Part shown: in pieces, positions 34,740 through 47,552 of the stretch
Position numbering within the stretch: the first letter of the stretch is position 1
Layout: every line of letters begins with the position of its first letter
Source: Carya illinoinensis
Taxonomy: Eukaryota; Streptophyta; Magnoliopsida; Fagales; Juglandaceae
Direction: 5' to 3'
Assembly (NCBI RefSeq): GCF_018687715.1
Contig: NC_056760.1
Coordinates: 40,461,501-40,525,500, forward strand
DNA length: 64,000 bases
Notes under the pieces: model-generated
Databases searched by the model: none
What the model was told of the DNA's origin: nothing
The model's input: only the letters and a program-made list of their open reading frames with translations
Made by a program: the position numbers and the translations under genes

Positions 34740-36401
34740 GTTCTGAATTTACCAAAAGGACTTTTGTCGGCTTTGAAAGGGATTTTTTTCCAATTTCTTA
34801 TGGGGATCAACCATAGAAAATAGGAAAAGAAAGTGGATTTCCTAGAGGAAGATTTGTTTGCCAATAGAAGAAGGGGAACTTGGGATTCGGGAATTATTAG
34901 AAGTACAAAACTCCTTGCTTATGAAGTTTACTTGGAAAATCATTCAAGAGGGTTCGTTATGGGCGAGGTTCTTCTAAGCCAAATATGTGGGCGATGAACA
35001 TATTTTTTTTATTATGAATATGAGGAAATGGTCTCGGTTCTGGAAAAGGATTAAGCGAATAATGCTACTGGTATTGAAAAATCCCAAATGGATAATTCAC
35101 AAAGGAAGTGCTAATTTCTAGTTCGATAATTGGTTAAGTGATGGGTGCTTGGCCGAAAATTGTGTGGTAAATGAGGATTTAGGCTTGCTTATTAGATCTC
35201 TTTGGTCGGCTACTGGTTGGAATATTGAGCAGTTGAGAGAGTTGGTTACTGAATAGATGGTTCATCGAATTATTATGTCAGGTGTCCGAGTGAGCCAAAA
35301 ACAAATGGTTTCGAACTGTAGATGCTATATAGAGCCAAAAACAGAGACGCGAGATCACATCCTGTGTGAGGGGGAGGGTCCAAAAAAAGTATGGGATTAT
35401 TTTGCTACAAATTGTGTTATCCGATTACCATAACAACTATCTTGGGATGGAATGATGACGTTTTGGTGGAGACATGCTATATTGAATTCACAGGTTGGTT
35501 AGATTCGTGGTGTGCTTCCCATTATTATTTCTTGGGCTCTTTGGAGGATTTGATGTGCATCTTGCATGGAGGGTGTGAATTTTGATTGGAGGGCTGTTGT
35601 GAGAGTGGTGAAGGTGAAGTTAAGGGATATTTCTAAGGGATTGAGAAGCTTTAAACAAAAGGGAGTGAATGATTATTCAATTTTACAAGAACTTAATTGC
35701 CCGATCATTCCAGTATGTGAACGTGTTCCAAAACTTAATAATTGGAATCCACCGAAGGTGGGTTGTATGAAGCTTAATGTGGATGGGGGATCTTGTGGAA
35801 ATCCAGGGAGGTCTGGAGGTAGGGGTATAGGTAGCAGCGGGGGTGCGCTTTTTTATGGTCATACGATGAATAATATTGCAGAATGTCGTGCTCTTCTTAA
35901 TGGGTTTTAGCTGTGGCATTCACTTGGGATGAGAGATTTCTTAGTGGAATCCGACTCTAGTGCGGTGATGGGTTGGCTAGCTTCACGGGTTTGTAAATAT
36001 TAGTTTCTTTGAGATTTTTGGGACGATATACAATCTCTTGTTCGGTTGCTCAACGTTCAATTTCGACATATTTTTAGAGAGGCCAACAGAGCGGCTGATT
36101 TTTTTGCTAAAGAAGGGGCGATGGATAGAGCTTTTGATTTTGTTGGTGAGGGCATGGTGTGAGGTAGGCTTAGGGGGATTGTGCGTCTTGATTTATGGGG
36201 TATACCTTATATACATTATTGATGAGAATGAGTTTATTTGTAAAGATTTTTAGATATGTCCTTTGAGTTTTTTCCTTAAGGGCTTTATGTTTTTGATTCT
36301 AAGGTATTCCTCTACCATAAGTGAGGGAGGTTATTAATAATAATGGGAGTGAGACACTCATGGACAGGCGACCCTTGTCTCTTCAAAAAAAAAAAAAAAA
36401 T
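34740..36401 (+). pseudogene. LINE fragment 1 (L1-type, RT thumb to RNase H), decayed
   Basis: Plus-strand frames broken by stops and frameshifts follow the order of a plant L1-type ORF2 C-terminus. Near 34780-34960 are a FLWG-like thumb segment and ICLPIEEGGLGIREL. An RNase H domain follows at about 35700-36120, with NVDGG, a conserved AECRAL, VESDS and NRAADFFAKE, the four acidic positions of the fold. It ends in a 15-base A run at 36386-36401. The reverse transcriptase catalytic core and endonuclease are missing, so this is a 5'-truncated copy. LINEs copy their RNA by target-primed reverse transcription; this one is dead. Confidence 0.8.
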
Positions 36402-36429
36402 CTCCCACCTTATGATATTGAGATGATTT

Positions 36430-39400
36430 TGGCCTCTTTCCAGGTTTGGCTAAATGAATTAACCATTAAAAGGCATGACCAGGGAAATTGTAAAAATGAT
36501 TGCTGACTCTCTCGGTGTTGTTGAAGATATAGACTTGCCGAAACATTCTCTTGGATGGGGTTTTTTTTCAAGAATTCATGTTTATTTGGATATTAAACTA
36601 TTGCCAAGGGTGAAACGTGTTGTATTGGGTGACGTTACTTAACTTGGGTTCATTTCATATAAGAAAAATTGCCTAGTGTTTGCTATTGCTCTGGAAAATT
36701 AGGCCATGGGAATCGAGACTATGAATTATGTTGGCTAATCAGATTAAGTATGAGAGGGATGACTTTTCGTTTGGTGCTTGGTTGAGGGCTTCAGGTAGTG
36801 GTTCTTCTCTTTCTAAGAGTACATCTGCCATGGATGATTTTGTGAAGGATGCTTAAATGGGAATTTCGGGTGGTAAAAATGATTCATTTGGTGAAGGAGG
36901 GCTCAGTCATGTGACGGCTACTATTTCTTTGGCTAAGGTATTAGTGGTGGGATCTTCAATGATTGATACAATAGTTACTGAAAATAAGCTTTATCTTGGC
37001 TCTAGGCCAATGTTTGCGATAAGTGGCCTACTTTCTCTATCTAATAAAGGCCCAATTGGACTTGGGCTTAAAGGTAACGGAATAAGAATTGGGTCTAACA
37101 TTGTGAAGAAACAGAACGATATGGGAAAGGAGGGATACCCATATGCTTGGGCTCCGAACGAGACAACCAAGAAGCTTTCTAGATCTAGGTGGCTCAAGTC
37201 AGTTTTCTATGACTCCCGCTAAACCTATTGTTGAGATTTGTTCTTCTTTGATTCTACTTAACCATCGTGACCAGAAAATTGGCTAAATCAGCGGGTGAGG
37301 ATTCTTTGTTTGAAGTGGTATTAGCGGTGGCTAAGGTTCAGCCCCGCCAACAACCATTAGGATTCTTAATCGGAACACTCGTGGGCTTGGGAAACAAAGA
37401 GTTCGAGTCCTTTAGAATTTGATACGAAGAGAAGTTTCCAATTTGGATTTTGTAATGGAAACCAAACTATTAGCATATAAATTGGAGCAGTTGAAATATG
37501 GTTTGGAATTTTATTGCAAACTGAAATATAGTTTGGGATTTTATTTCTATTTGCAGGTGAATTGTGAAGGGCACAGTGGTGGTTTGGGATTGTTCTAGAG
37601 TCGTTAAACTGATCTAGAACTTCTGTCGTATTCCGAGTATCATTTTGATGCTTGGGTTTTTTTTATGTGGTTTATGGTTTTAAATGGAGAATCACAGCAG
37701 TTTATGGGCATCCTAAAGTAGGTAGGAGGTGTGATGTGTGGAAGTTGATCCAGGTTATTGCTTCCTCTACTAGTAGTCCTTGGTTGTGCATTAGGGACTT
37801 TAATGAGATTTTATTGCAGTGTGAAAAAAGGGGAGGCTGTGATTGTGTTGAACAACTGTTGCAAGCTTTTCGAGGAGTTGTTGACTATTGTGGTTTTCAA
37901 AGTTTGAAAAATTATGGTCTTTGTTCACTTGGTCTAATATGAGGGGTTGGAGTGGTCATATTCAGGAAAGACTTGATAGATTTTTCGCAAATACTAATTA
38001 GCTATCTCTTTTTTCGCGATTTCAAATTAAGAATTTTACTACTTTGTGTTTTGATCATAATTGTTTGATTCTCAATACTATTGGTTTAGTTCAATCTCAT
38101 AAAAGAGGTAGCAAACCTCTTTCAAGTTGAGGCTATGTGGGTAGGGGCAACAGGGTGTGAGGAAATTATATCGAGTACTTGGCAATCAATGGAACATTTT
38201 AATTTGGTTGAAGGTTTGAGAAGTGATGTTTCTTTGTGTAGTTATCATTTAGAGCAGTGGCATGGTGGTCATTTTGGCAATATTCAGGCACAATTGGGAT
38301 CACAGGAGTTGAATAAGTTATTAGCAAATGCCCATTATTGTTATCCAAGATTGATTTGGATTCCCTTAGACATAATATTAATCTTTTAGGCTATATGGTT
38401 TCACTCGAGTAATTAGAATTTTAAGTTCTATCATCGGGAAGCTTCCCAACAGTGGTCAAGGAAATTTATTTCTCATCTTAAAGATGATTTTGGGCATTGG
38501 AAAGATGGTCGGGAAATGAATTCTCTTGTTCTATCACATTTTCGAGGTCTTTTTGCCAAATCTAACCCAATGAGTATGGAGACTTATTAGATTCTATAAC
38601 TCCTAAGGTCACAACAACAATGACTGTTGATCTTTTGAAGCCTTATTAAGAGATGAGGTATGGTATGTTTTATTTCATATGCATATTTTGAAGGCCCCGG
38701 GGCTTGATGGTTTAAAGAGTGTGAAAGTGTGTCCTAGAGCTCCCGCTATTACCCATTTGTATTTTTGAAGATGAAAGTATATTATTTTGCCAAGTTACTA
38801 AATCTCAAAATGAATATTTGAAGCAATTGATAAAAGTGTACGAGTTGGCTTTGAGTCAGCAAATTAACATGGATAAATCTAAACGTTTGATTAGTCCAAA
38901 CACAAGATAGGAGGAAGTTGATGCATTTCACTGCATTTGTCGCTATTTGGCATGTGCATTCTCTCCAACACAAGGTTGAAGGATAATTCAAAATCCCAAT
39001 TCTTTGTTGGCTCGAGTTTATAAAGAAAAGTATTTGCCTACTACTAATTTTTTACAGTCATATTTTGGGTACAAAGTTATATTCTATTTGGAGAAGTATT
39101 TGTGCTAGTAAATTGCTATTGATGGTGCATTATTTCATTCTTCAAACTATGTGGGTGTTGATGTTATTTTAAGAAATGATAAGGGTGATGTTTTATTTGC
39201 TTTGAGTTGGAAAGAAGTGGGGTTGTTTGAAGTAGATGATATTGAAACTTTTGCTGCTTTGAAGGGACTTCAAATGATCTTGCATTTAGGTTTCTCTAGT
39301 TGCTATTGGAAGTGGACTCCTTGGTTATCATTAAAGCTATTAGATCTAGATCTAAATTACACAAGACAAGGGAATATGATTTTTGAAATTCAAAGTCTTC

Positions 39401-39610
39401 TTTCTTATTTTTTGGAATATCATATACTTGGTATGGATGGATAGAGAAATGACGCAGCTGGCATGCATGCATAATGGATGATATTGTTCAGCAGTGGTAT
39501 CAATGTCCATATTTCATTAAGCCTCAAGTTTTATTAGATGCTACTAATTTGTAATTGTTGGGTGCTAACTTTGTTACCAACTTTATTGTTGCGAATGCCA
39601 TTGTAATGTT
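36430..39610 (+). pseudogene. LINE fragment 2 (ORF1 knuckle, endonuclease, RT and RNase H remains)
   Basis: A second LINE directly after the first one's tail. Decayed plus-strand frames run through an ORF1 region (REIVKMIADSLGVVEDID near 36480, CYCSGKLGHGNRDYELC near 36680, a damaged zinc knuckle) and an endonuclease C-terminal region near 37930 (RGWSGHIQ, LDRFFANTN). Then come a reverse transcriptase shred near 38770-38905 (YLKQLIKVYELALSQQIN) and an RNase H region near 39125-39440 (VGVDVILRNDKGDVLFAL). Large internal deletions remove most of the RT. Many stops. Confidence 0.75.
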
Positions 39611-39766
39611 ACAAAAAATATATCTATTTTCTTATGGTTTTTTTTTTCTGAATTTCCATTAAAAAATCTCAGAAATTTCAAAAGATAAAATGAAAAAAAA
39701 ATAATAACTCTTACCAGTAGTTATCAAATTTAAACTATAAAAATTTAAATTATAAAATTTTTATAG

Positions 39767-39884
39767 GAAGTCACTTTTGCGTACTCTTTTGTGCACTCTA
39801 CTTATATGATTAATTGTGTATTAAAAAAATTAATACAATCAATCGTATCAATTAAATACATAAAAATACACAAAAGTGATTGTG
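39767..39884. repeat. foldback MITE
   Basis: Two arms of about 50 bases (GTCACTTTTGCGTACTCTTTTG leftward, ACACAAAAGTGATTG rightward) are imperfect inverted copies around a short ATTAAAAAAATTAA centre. Non-coding, between the LINE and the gypsy element. Confidence 0.45.
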
Positions 39885-40043
39885 TTTAATATTATTCTTT
39901 TTAAGTATAGTATGTTTTAATTATAGTCAACGTGAAAAAATTGTTTTCTGGAATCTCTCTTTCGGAGGGAAAGTTCAAAATATGTATGCATATACGCCTT
40001 TTTTTTTTTTTCCATTTTCTCTAGTTTTTCTGCTTCGACAACA

Positions 40044-41777
40044 TGATAGGATCCTCGGTCGAGATCCTAGACACCAAGCTGACGCGCCCCTTCTTGCTCC
40101 TTGATGACCGATGTGAACTGCCACTTGCTTGACCATGATGGTTATGGGTGGTGTTGGCTGAGTTTGTATGATTGTTCAGTGGCTGATGGTGGGCGTGATT
40201 CTAGTGATTGGGCGTGCATGCATGCATGTGCAGTAGCTGAATGGGCTAAAACGGTTTGAGTAGGATTAGGCGGTTAAGTGGCTGGCTGACCAAGTCAGGC
40301 ACACGTGGCTCCTACTGGTGGGTTGACCAAGTTAGGCACACAGGCGTCTCCTGATGGTGGGTCAACCAAGTCAAGCACAGGTGTCGCTTGCTTGGGGGCT
40401 GACCAAGTCACGCATAGATGTCTTCTGATGATGAAGCACACGTGGCTAAGGATGGTTTTAATTGGTTGGCCATAATTGGTTGGCCGAGTGGGTGATGGCT
40501 GAGCGGTTTAAGGGATGGTTGGTTACTCCTTACAAAGTAAGGGGAGCGGTTATGGCTAGACAGGTGGCAAGGGCTGGGCGTGTGGATTGGCTGGTGGGTG
40601 TTAACTGTCAACTTGTCCCTGACCTTGCTCCAGATTCGACCAGGCTGGCCTGGTGCAGACCAGATGCCGTTCAATGGCAACTCGTGGCTGCCTTACGCTA
40701 TCCCCCACTTGAACAGCCCAAAATGATTAGCAAGCAAATGCGAATGTGATGCAATAGACACAATCCAAAATGCTGAAAAATCTCAACATTGCATTAATCA
40801 AAGGAAAATAATGAAATGAATAGGTTACCCTGATTCACGAATTGCACAGGGTGAGCCTTATCCTTTGAGATTCATGGATTGCACTCAATGGAGCCTAAGT
40901 GACAAAACACCAATGTGTCTATAGGGGCTTACAAGCCAAATTCGTCCAAATATTCCAAGATGAAAACAACTGATGGCCTAGTGCCTAACTTATACTATAA
41001 AGCAAATAAAATGATTACAAAGGAAAATGGTTATGGTCCATGCCTCCTGGTTAAGGCCTCATGCTGTTAGTGGCCCATGGGTGGCCAGGGTGACTCATAA
41101 CATGGGCTGCATGCTTATGCACGTGGGTCTTTAGGTTGGCCTGCCAGGCTAGGCTTGGCTGGTCCATGGTCCTTGCATGTGTGGCCCAGATTGTGTGGGC
41201 TGGACGCCATTAATGAGTCGCTGGGTTGGACTGTGGTGGGCTTGAGCATGGCAGGCTACTGTATGGCCCAGGCCAATGGGGCCTGGGCGTTGGTTTGCAT
41301 GGCCCAGGCTAATGGTGCCTGGGCGTTGATTAGCATGGCCTCGGCTATGATGCTTGGGTGTTGGTTAGCAAGACCCTAGCCAAAGCCAGGGTGTTGAGTA
41401 GCAAGGCCCTGGCCAAGAATAGGGCATTGAGCGGCATGCCAGCATGCTGCGCGGGTGCCTAGGCCATGCATGGGCCGTGTGCCTACGCACGGCCCATGCA
41501 TGCGCTGTGTGTGCGCATAGCCCATGTGTGCACGATGTGCACGCACACTAGGGGTGTGTACAGTCTAGCCGTGCGCTGAGCTTGGTGTGACAACCTCACT
41601 TGAGTACACATGTTGACTGTTCGCTGTCTGATGGAGGGTGACTGTGGCCTGACATTCACCAAGGGCTCGATCTGTGGGCAATCAAGCAACGCCAACAGTG
41701 CTGCTGGCGTGCTGTCTTGGCACGGGCGGGTGCTAGTCAAGGCATAGTCCGTGGCCTCTTGCCTTGGGGTTTTGACA
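40044..41777 (-). repeat. 3' LTR of the gypsy element
   Basis: 1734 bases, uninterrupted. It is rich in GGCCCATG- and CTGGGCGTTG-like short repeats, which produce long spurious open frames. It closely matches the right LTR (47088-52006) once the two insertions there are removed, apart from small internal duplications and losses. Confidence 0.9.
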
Positions 41778-44700
41778 TTCCGTCTCCCTTTTACCATATC
41801 CTTGCCCTCAAGGATCAATTGGAGATACTTCTTCTCCAACCCATCATAGTCCTTCCAAGTTGCCTCGTCCCTTGATAATTCTTTCCACAAGATCAATGCT
41901 TGCCACACCCTGGATCTCCCTTGGCCCCTCCGATGCAGCCTATATCCAAGCACCTCCTTTGGCTTCATAAGGATCCTTCCCTCTTGATCCACTGTGGATA
42001 ACTCCTCCCCAATGAGACTCAGATCTCCAACCTTTTTCTTGAGAAAGGAAACATGGAATACCGGGTGTAACTGTGAAGTTGGTAAAAGCTGAAACTTGTA
42101 TGCCACACTGCCCAGTTTCTCCAATACTCTATAAGGGCCATTGAACTTCTGGTTCAGCTTTGCACTCGCGGTTTTCCTCATGGTCTTCTACCTGAATTGC
42201 CTAAACTTCAAATAGACATAGTTGCCTACATTGAAGGACACAGCACGTCGCCCCTAATCATGATACTTTTTCATTCAAGTCTGAACCTTTTTTAGCTCTC
42301 TTTTAACTTTGGCCAATACCTCGTCCCTATCAATCAGCTCCTGCTCCACTTCATTATTACTGGTTGAGCCCTTTTCATAGCTGACCAAGAGTGGCGGTGG
42401 TCTGCCATATACAATTTCAAAAGGGCTTTTTTCAATAGAAGAGTGATAAGAGGTGTTATACCAAAATTCTTCCCATGGAAGGTAATCTACCCATCTCCTC
42501 TGCTCTTCATGACAGAAGCACCTCAAATATTGTTCCAAAGTCCTATTGACCATCTCGAATTAGCCATTCGTTTGTGGGTGATAGGAGGAACTCGTTTTAA
42601 GCTTAATACCTTATAATTCAAATAGCTGCCTCTAAAATGAACTCATAAAGACCCTGTCCTGATGTGATACTATGGTCCTTGGAAAGATATGCAACTTGGT
42701 AACGTTGTTGACAAAGGCTTTAGCCACTGACTTCGCTATATAAGGGTGATCTAGAGGGATAAAGTGGGCATACTTGCCTTGACGGTCTACTACCACCAGA
42801 ATCACTTCATGTCTTGCACTAATGGGTAATCCCTCTATGAAATCCATTGCCAAGTCCTCCCAAATTCTGTTTGGAATTCGTAATGGTTGGAGAAGTCCCG
42901 CTTCTGGCCTAGTGTCGTATTTGGCCTTTTGACAGATGTCACAACTAGCCACAAGTCTCTTGACATCACCTTTAATTCCTTCTCAATGGAAGAAGTGCTT
43001 CACTCGGATGTATGTTCTCAACCATCCAGAGTGACCACCTTCCTTGCTGTTATGGAAGTGATCTAGAATCTCCTTCCTGAGATTGGGAACGTTCAGCACA
43101 TAAACATAGTTCTTGTAGAAAATCAGATCATCTCTCACTTTGTAGCTTACAACCCCTTGCCCTTAGGCATCCAAGAGGTCAATGATCTCAAGTGCCCTTG
43201 CATCCAATCTGGTAGCCTCTCTGATCTTGTCGCATACTCGCCATTCTGCCCCATTTAGTGCCAAGTTTGATGACCTTTCGTCCTCTTCTACTACCTCAAG
43301 TAGTTGGCTGCCTTTCCTTCAGCTTAAGGCATCAGCCACCTTATTTTCCTTGCCCGATTGATAGACTATGTCATACTCAAAGCCTAGCAACTTGACAAGG
43401 AATTTTTGTTGTTCCAGGGTGACAATTTTCTGCTACAATAGATGCCTTAAGGCTTGCTGGTCTGTGATGATGGTAAACTTGCGCCCCAAGAGGTATGGGC
43501 ACCACACTTGACAGCATGCACCACTGCCAATAGTTCTCAGGTATAGGTACTCCATACTTTCTTCATAGGCTCGAGTGTCTTGGAAATGAAGGCTAAAGGC
43601 CTTCGGTCTTGGACCAACACAGCCCCGATGCTCTCGCTGCTTGCATATATATAAACTTTAAACAGTCTCTCAAAATTGGGAAGTGCCAACATAAGTGTCT
43701 TGGTCATGGCTCGCTTCAGTTCTTCAAAGGCTTCCCTAGCCTCAGTTGTTCACTTGAAACTGTTCTTCTTGAGTATTGCTGTGAGTGGCTTGGCTATGAG
43801 CCCATAGCCTTTGACAAACCTCTTGTAATAACCCATGAGCCCCAGAAATCCTCTCAAGGCCGAGATGTCCTTGGGTAGAGGCCAATCCACCATAGCCTCT
43901 ATCTTTCTGTGGTCAACTTTGACACCATCTCCTAAGATAAAGTGGCTCAAGTACTCCAACTCCTTCTCCATGAATGCACACTTAGTGGCCTTAATGAAGA
44001 AACAATGCTCCTCCAGAATTGTTAGCACCTTCTAGTGTTGCTTATACTCTTCGATGGTTTTAGAGTAGAGCAAAATGTCATAGAAGAAGACAAGCACAAA
44101 CTTTCGAAGTGGTGGCTTGAAGATGTTATTAATTGCAGCTTGAAACATTGAGGGTGCATTGCATAAACCGAAAGGCATCACCAGGTATTCATAATGACCT
44201 GAGTGAGTCCTAAAGGCTGTCTTATGGATGTCTTCCTCATTCATCCAAATATGATGGTAGCCAGCCCTTAGATCCAACTTCGAAAACACTGTAGCCCCAT
44301 GTAGCTCATCCAACATCTCATCGATTGTGGAAATTGGAAATCTGTCCTTGACCGTAGCTTCATTCAGGGCCCTATAGTCAGTAAGAACCTCCATGTGCCA
44401 TCCTTCTTCCTCACAACAGTACTGGTGAAGAAAAGGGAACTGGTGCTAGGACGGATTAGACCACTCTTCAGCATCTCATCTACCTGCCGTTCAATCTCTC
44501 TCTTCTGAAAGTGGGCGTATCTGTAGGGTGGCACATTGATCGACTTGGCTTCATCCACTAGTCGAATTCTGTGATCAAACTCTCTATGAGGTGGAAGCGT
44601 GGTGGGCACCTCGAGTACCCCCCTGTGGGCTCCTAAGACTAGCTTGACCTCCTCAAGTAGTAGCTCTAATTCATCATGGGTGCTCTCCTGACCCTTGTTC

Positions 44701-46654
44701 TCAACTTGCCTCAATACATCCTCTTTGGCCACTATTATGGCAAAGCAACATGCCTCGCCTTTGCAAAGCTTCTCAAACATAATAGTTTCGCATGACTTGA
44801 TCTCCTTACTGGCAATGGCTGTCCATAGTCGCTTCATGGAGCCAAGTTTAAACTCCATCGTCATGTTGTGATAGTCATGGACGATCCTACCAAGGCCCTT
44901 TAGCCAAGCATTCTCCAAAACTAAGTCAAGGCCAACCAAGAGCAGTACATGCAAGTCTGGCATAATCCAGACCCCCTGAACATTCGTCTTCACTTCACGG
45001 ATTGGAGCCTCACATTGCAGTTTTTCTCCACTTGCTACCTTAACTTCAAATGGTGGAATAGGGCTCGGCTTAAATCCAACCTTGCCCACAATGCTAGAAT
45101 TAATGAAGTTGTGAGTGGAGCCGCTATCCACCAGCAAAGTCACTTCATGCTTGCCCACCCATGCCATCAACCTCATGGACGTAGGCTTAGAAATGCCAGC
45201 CATGGCATTCAATGATAGCTCAACCTCCTCTGGTGTGCCACCAGATTTGGTTTCCTCAATTTCCTCCTCCTGGCTGGCTTTTTCTTGGCTGCCTTTCGAC
45301 TCATCATCACTTGACTCGTCCTCAAACATAAACAAGGCTTGAGCTGCCTTGCACTTGTGACCGGGGCCCCATTTGTCTCTGCACTTAAAGCACAGCCCCT
45401 TCTTGATGCGCTTTTGCACCTCTTCACTAGATAACTTCTTGACCTTAGGTCTATGTTTAGAGGTGGTGGCTAATGTGTCCCTTCCCTTTGAAGAGACCTT
45501 GGTTTGCACAGTCTTGAAAGACTTGATCCTATGTCTTTGGTTGGGTGCCACTCACTAGAATGGCTCTCCTCAATAATTTCAGCCATCTTCATCACCTCGG
45601 GTAGCCTTGTGGGCTGTCTAAGTTTGATTTCCTCGGCAAGCCAAGGTCTCAAACCATCGATGAACGTGCCTATCAAGGCTTTCTCAGACCAGCCCCTAAC
45701 CATGATATGTAGCTACCTGAACTCTTTTATATAGTGATGGACCTTGCCCTCTTGCCTTAGCTTGGCTAGCTGCCCATGGTAATTGACAACTGATGATGGC
45801 CCAAACTGATCGAGGAGCTCCTTCTCAAAAGCTGTCCACCCAAGCCTCATGTGATCCTTGTCGTACTGGTCCCTTATCCAATGCCACCATTTTCCAGCCT
45901 TACTTTCAAGATAAAAGTAGGCTATCGACACCCTGTCATGGCGTGGGATATCATATGTCAGAAAATAGTGGTGGACCTTGTCCAACCACTCATAGGGGTC
46001 ACCACCACTATACTTTGGGAAGTCAACCTTAGGCCACTTGGGTCCCCGATCCTGATGCTAGTTTCCCCTTCTATTTTCATAATTGTCCCTCTCAAATTGT
46101 GGCCCATGATAGCCACGACCTGGCTGTGTTCTTCATGCCCCGAGTTGTTCACGCTGGTAAGGCTCCTCATAGCCTTGCTCGTGCTCAAATTCCTTGTGCT
46201 CATAATGAACACTAGGGCTCCTAGCCCGATAGCCAGCCAATGGCTCATCTCTCACAAAAGCTTCATTCGGAATCCACCTCTCATGGTAACCTTGACGGTT
46301 CTCTACACGACCACCATGCCTCAAATCTTACCTTGGGGCCGCATGCATGGACTTGGTCACATTGGCTTCCAGTCCATCAGCATAGGCATCGTCCCCATGA
46401 GATGGTGTCTCAGGACGGTTCTCGGCTAGTTTCCTCTTTAGCCGCTCCAATGTTGTGTTCGTCTTTCTCCTTATATTCTCCATGGCCCTTTGGTTATCCT
46501 TATTAGAGGTCTGCATGGCCACACGCAGCTCTGCTAAATTATTGGTGACACCATCAAGAATTGAAGTAATCTTGTTGGTGTGATCCTCTAGAACTTCTAG
46601 CCGGGCTCTATTAGAAATGCCCGTGGGCTCCTCTACAGACTGCCTCTCTTGCAT
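41483..46654 (-). pseudogene. gypsy chromovirus gag-pol, disrupted
   Basis: Read from 46654 leftward. A coiled-coil-like gag N-terminus is followed by the capsid-type core (KWWHWIRDQY, FEKELLDQFGP) and a zinc knuckle (CFKCRDKWGPGHKC). The protease has LVDSGSTHNFI. The RT-RNase H run is at about 45000-43400 ([30 protein letters not shown]), and integrase includes a SCDICQKAKYD finger and MDFIEGLP. The C-terminal chromodomain has GRSRVWQALILWKELSRDEA. Breaks include stops in gag near 46325, 46050 and 45710, frameshifts near 45540 and 44380, a stop at 44030, and a stop in the integrase finger near 42990. The RT catalytic motif reads FFYD in place of FFDD (44080-44082). The final frame runs through the polypurine tract into the LTR. 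Confidence 0.88.
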
Positions 46655-47133
46655 GTTGATTCACTCTTACTACTATATCACGGCCGAGTGGCTTGCAAAC
46701 TAACCCACACAGTTGGTTTAGGCTTGCAAACTGTTAGTCACAAGGGATAAAAAACGGGTTGATGGTGGAGGTTCATGGTTCCAACCTTGGGTCCTTCACC
46801 TTTAAGGGTGACTGACCCCAACCACAAACTGAGTCCGACCTTGGGTTGCTCACGTTCTAGCATGGCAATCACTCCAAACCTATCTTCTCCTTCCTCTACC
46901 AAACCCCCGAACTTCACAATGCAACAATAACAATAGAAAAGAAAAATGCAGCAACGTCGGGATCCTCTGTTGATCCCCCAACCAAAATCACAAAGACGAA
47001 TGATGGGTTGCCTACCTCAATAGAGAAGTGAGAACCTCTCTTGAACATTCAAGCACGTGGTTGCTCCCAATGAAAGCACCAAATTGGTGATAGGGTCCTC
47101 GGTCGAGATCCTATACACCAAGCTGCTGCACCC

Positions 47134-47552
47134 ATTGTTTTTAAAATCGTACCATACCGGCCGGTATATTCCGTACCGACCACCGGACCGGTACAGAAAT
47201 TCTTATATTTCGTACCGGTTCAAATACCGGCCGTACCGGCCGATATTTCGGCCTGTACCAGCCTATGTACTGGCTGGTATTTCGGTCCCGATTTTTTTTT
47301 TTTTTCATTTTTTCAAACTACAAATTCATCTTTTTACTCTCAATTTAGACTAAACTATTTATAATTTATATAGATATATGTATTTATGTATAATTTATTT
47401 GTATATAAATTATTATTTTGAAATATAATTAATATATATATTTATATATATATCGACTATCCCGAAATGGTACATGAAACGGTACTTGTACGAAAATATT
47501 TCGTTCCAGTGCCTTGACCGGTACGGCATCCAGTACGGTATTCAAAATATTG
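47134..47552 (+). mobile_element. MULE-like palindromic MITE, GTACCGG family, copy B
   Basis: 419 bases flanked by a perfect 9-base duplication GCTGCACCC (47125-47133 and 47553-47561), as expected for Mutator-like elements. The ends are imperfect inverted repeats (TTTTTAAAATCGTACCAT against CAATATTTTGAATACCGTAC), with many GTACCGG and CCGGTAC motifs inside. No coding capacity. A second copy lies at 32619-33006. The intact sister LTR lacks it, so it came in after the gypsy element. Confidence 0.85.

Noticed and set aside
37365..37420. tRNA-like GAGTTCGAGTCC phrase
   Set aside because: No matching acceptor, D-arm or anticodon stem around it. It is part of decayed LINE sequence.
40462..41379. 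Open frames in the left gypsy LTR
   Set aside because: They coincide with the LTR, recur in the other LTR with frame changes, and have no domain.
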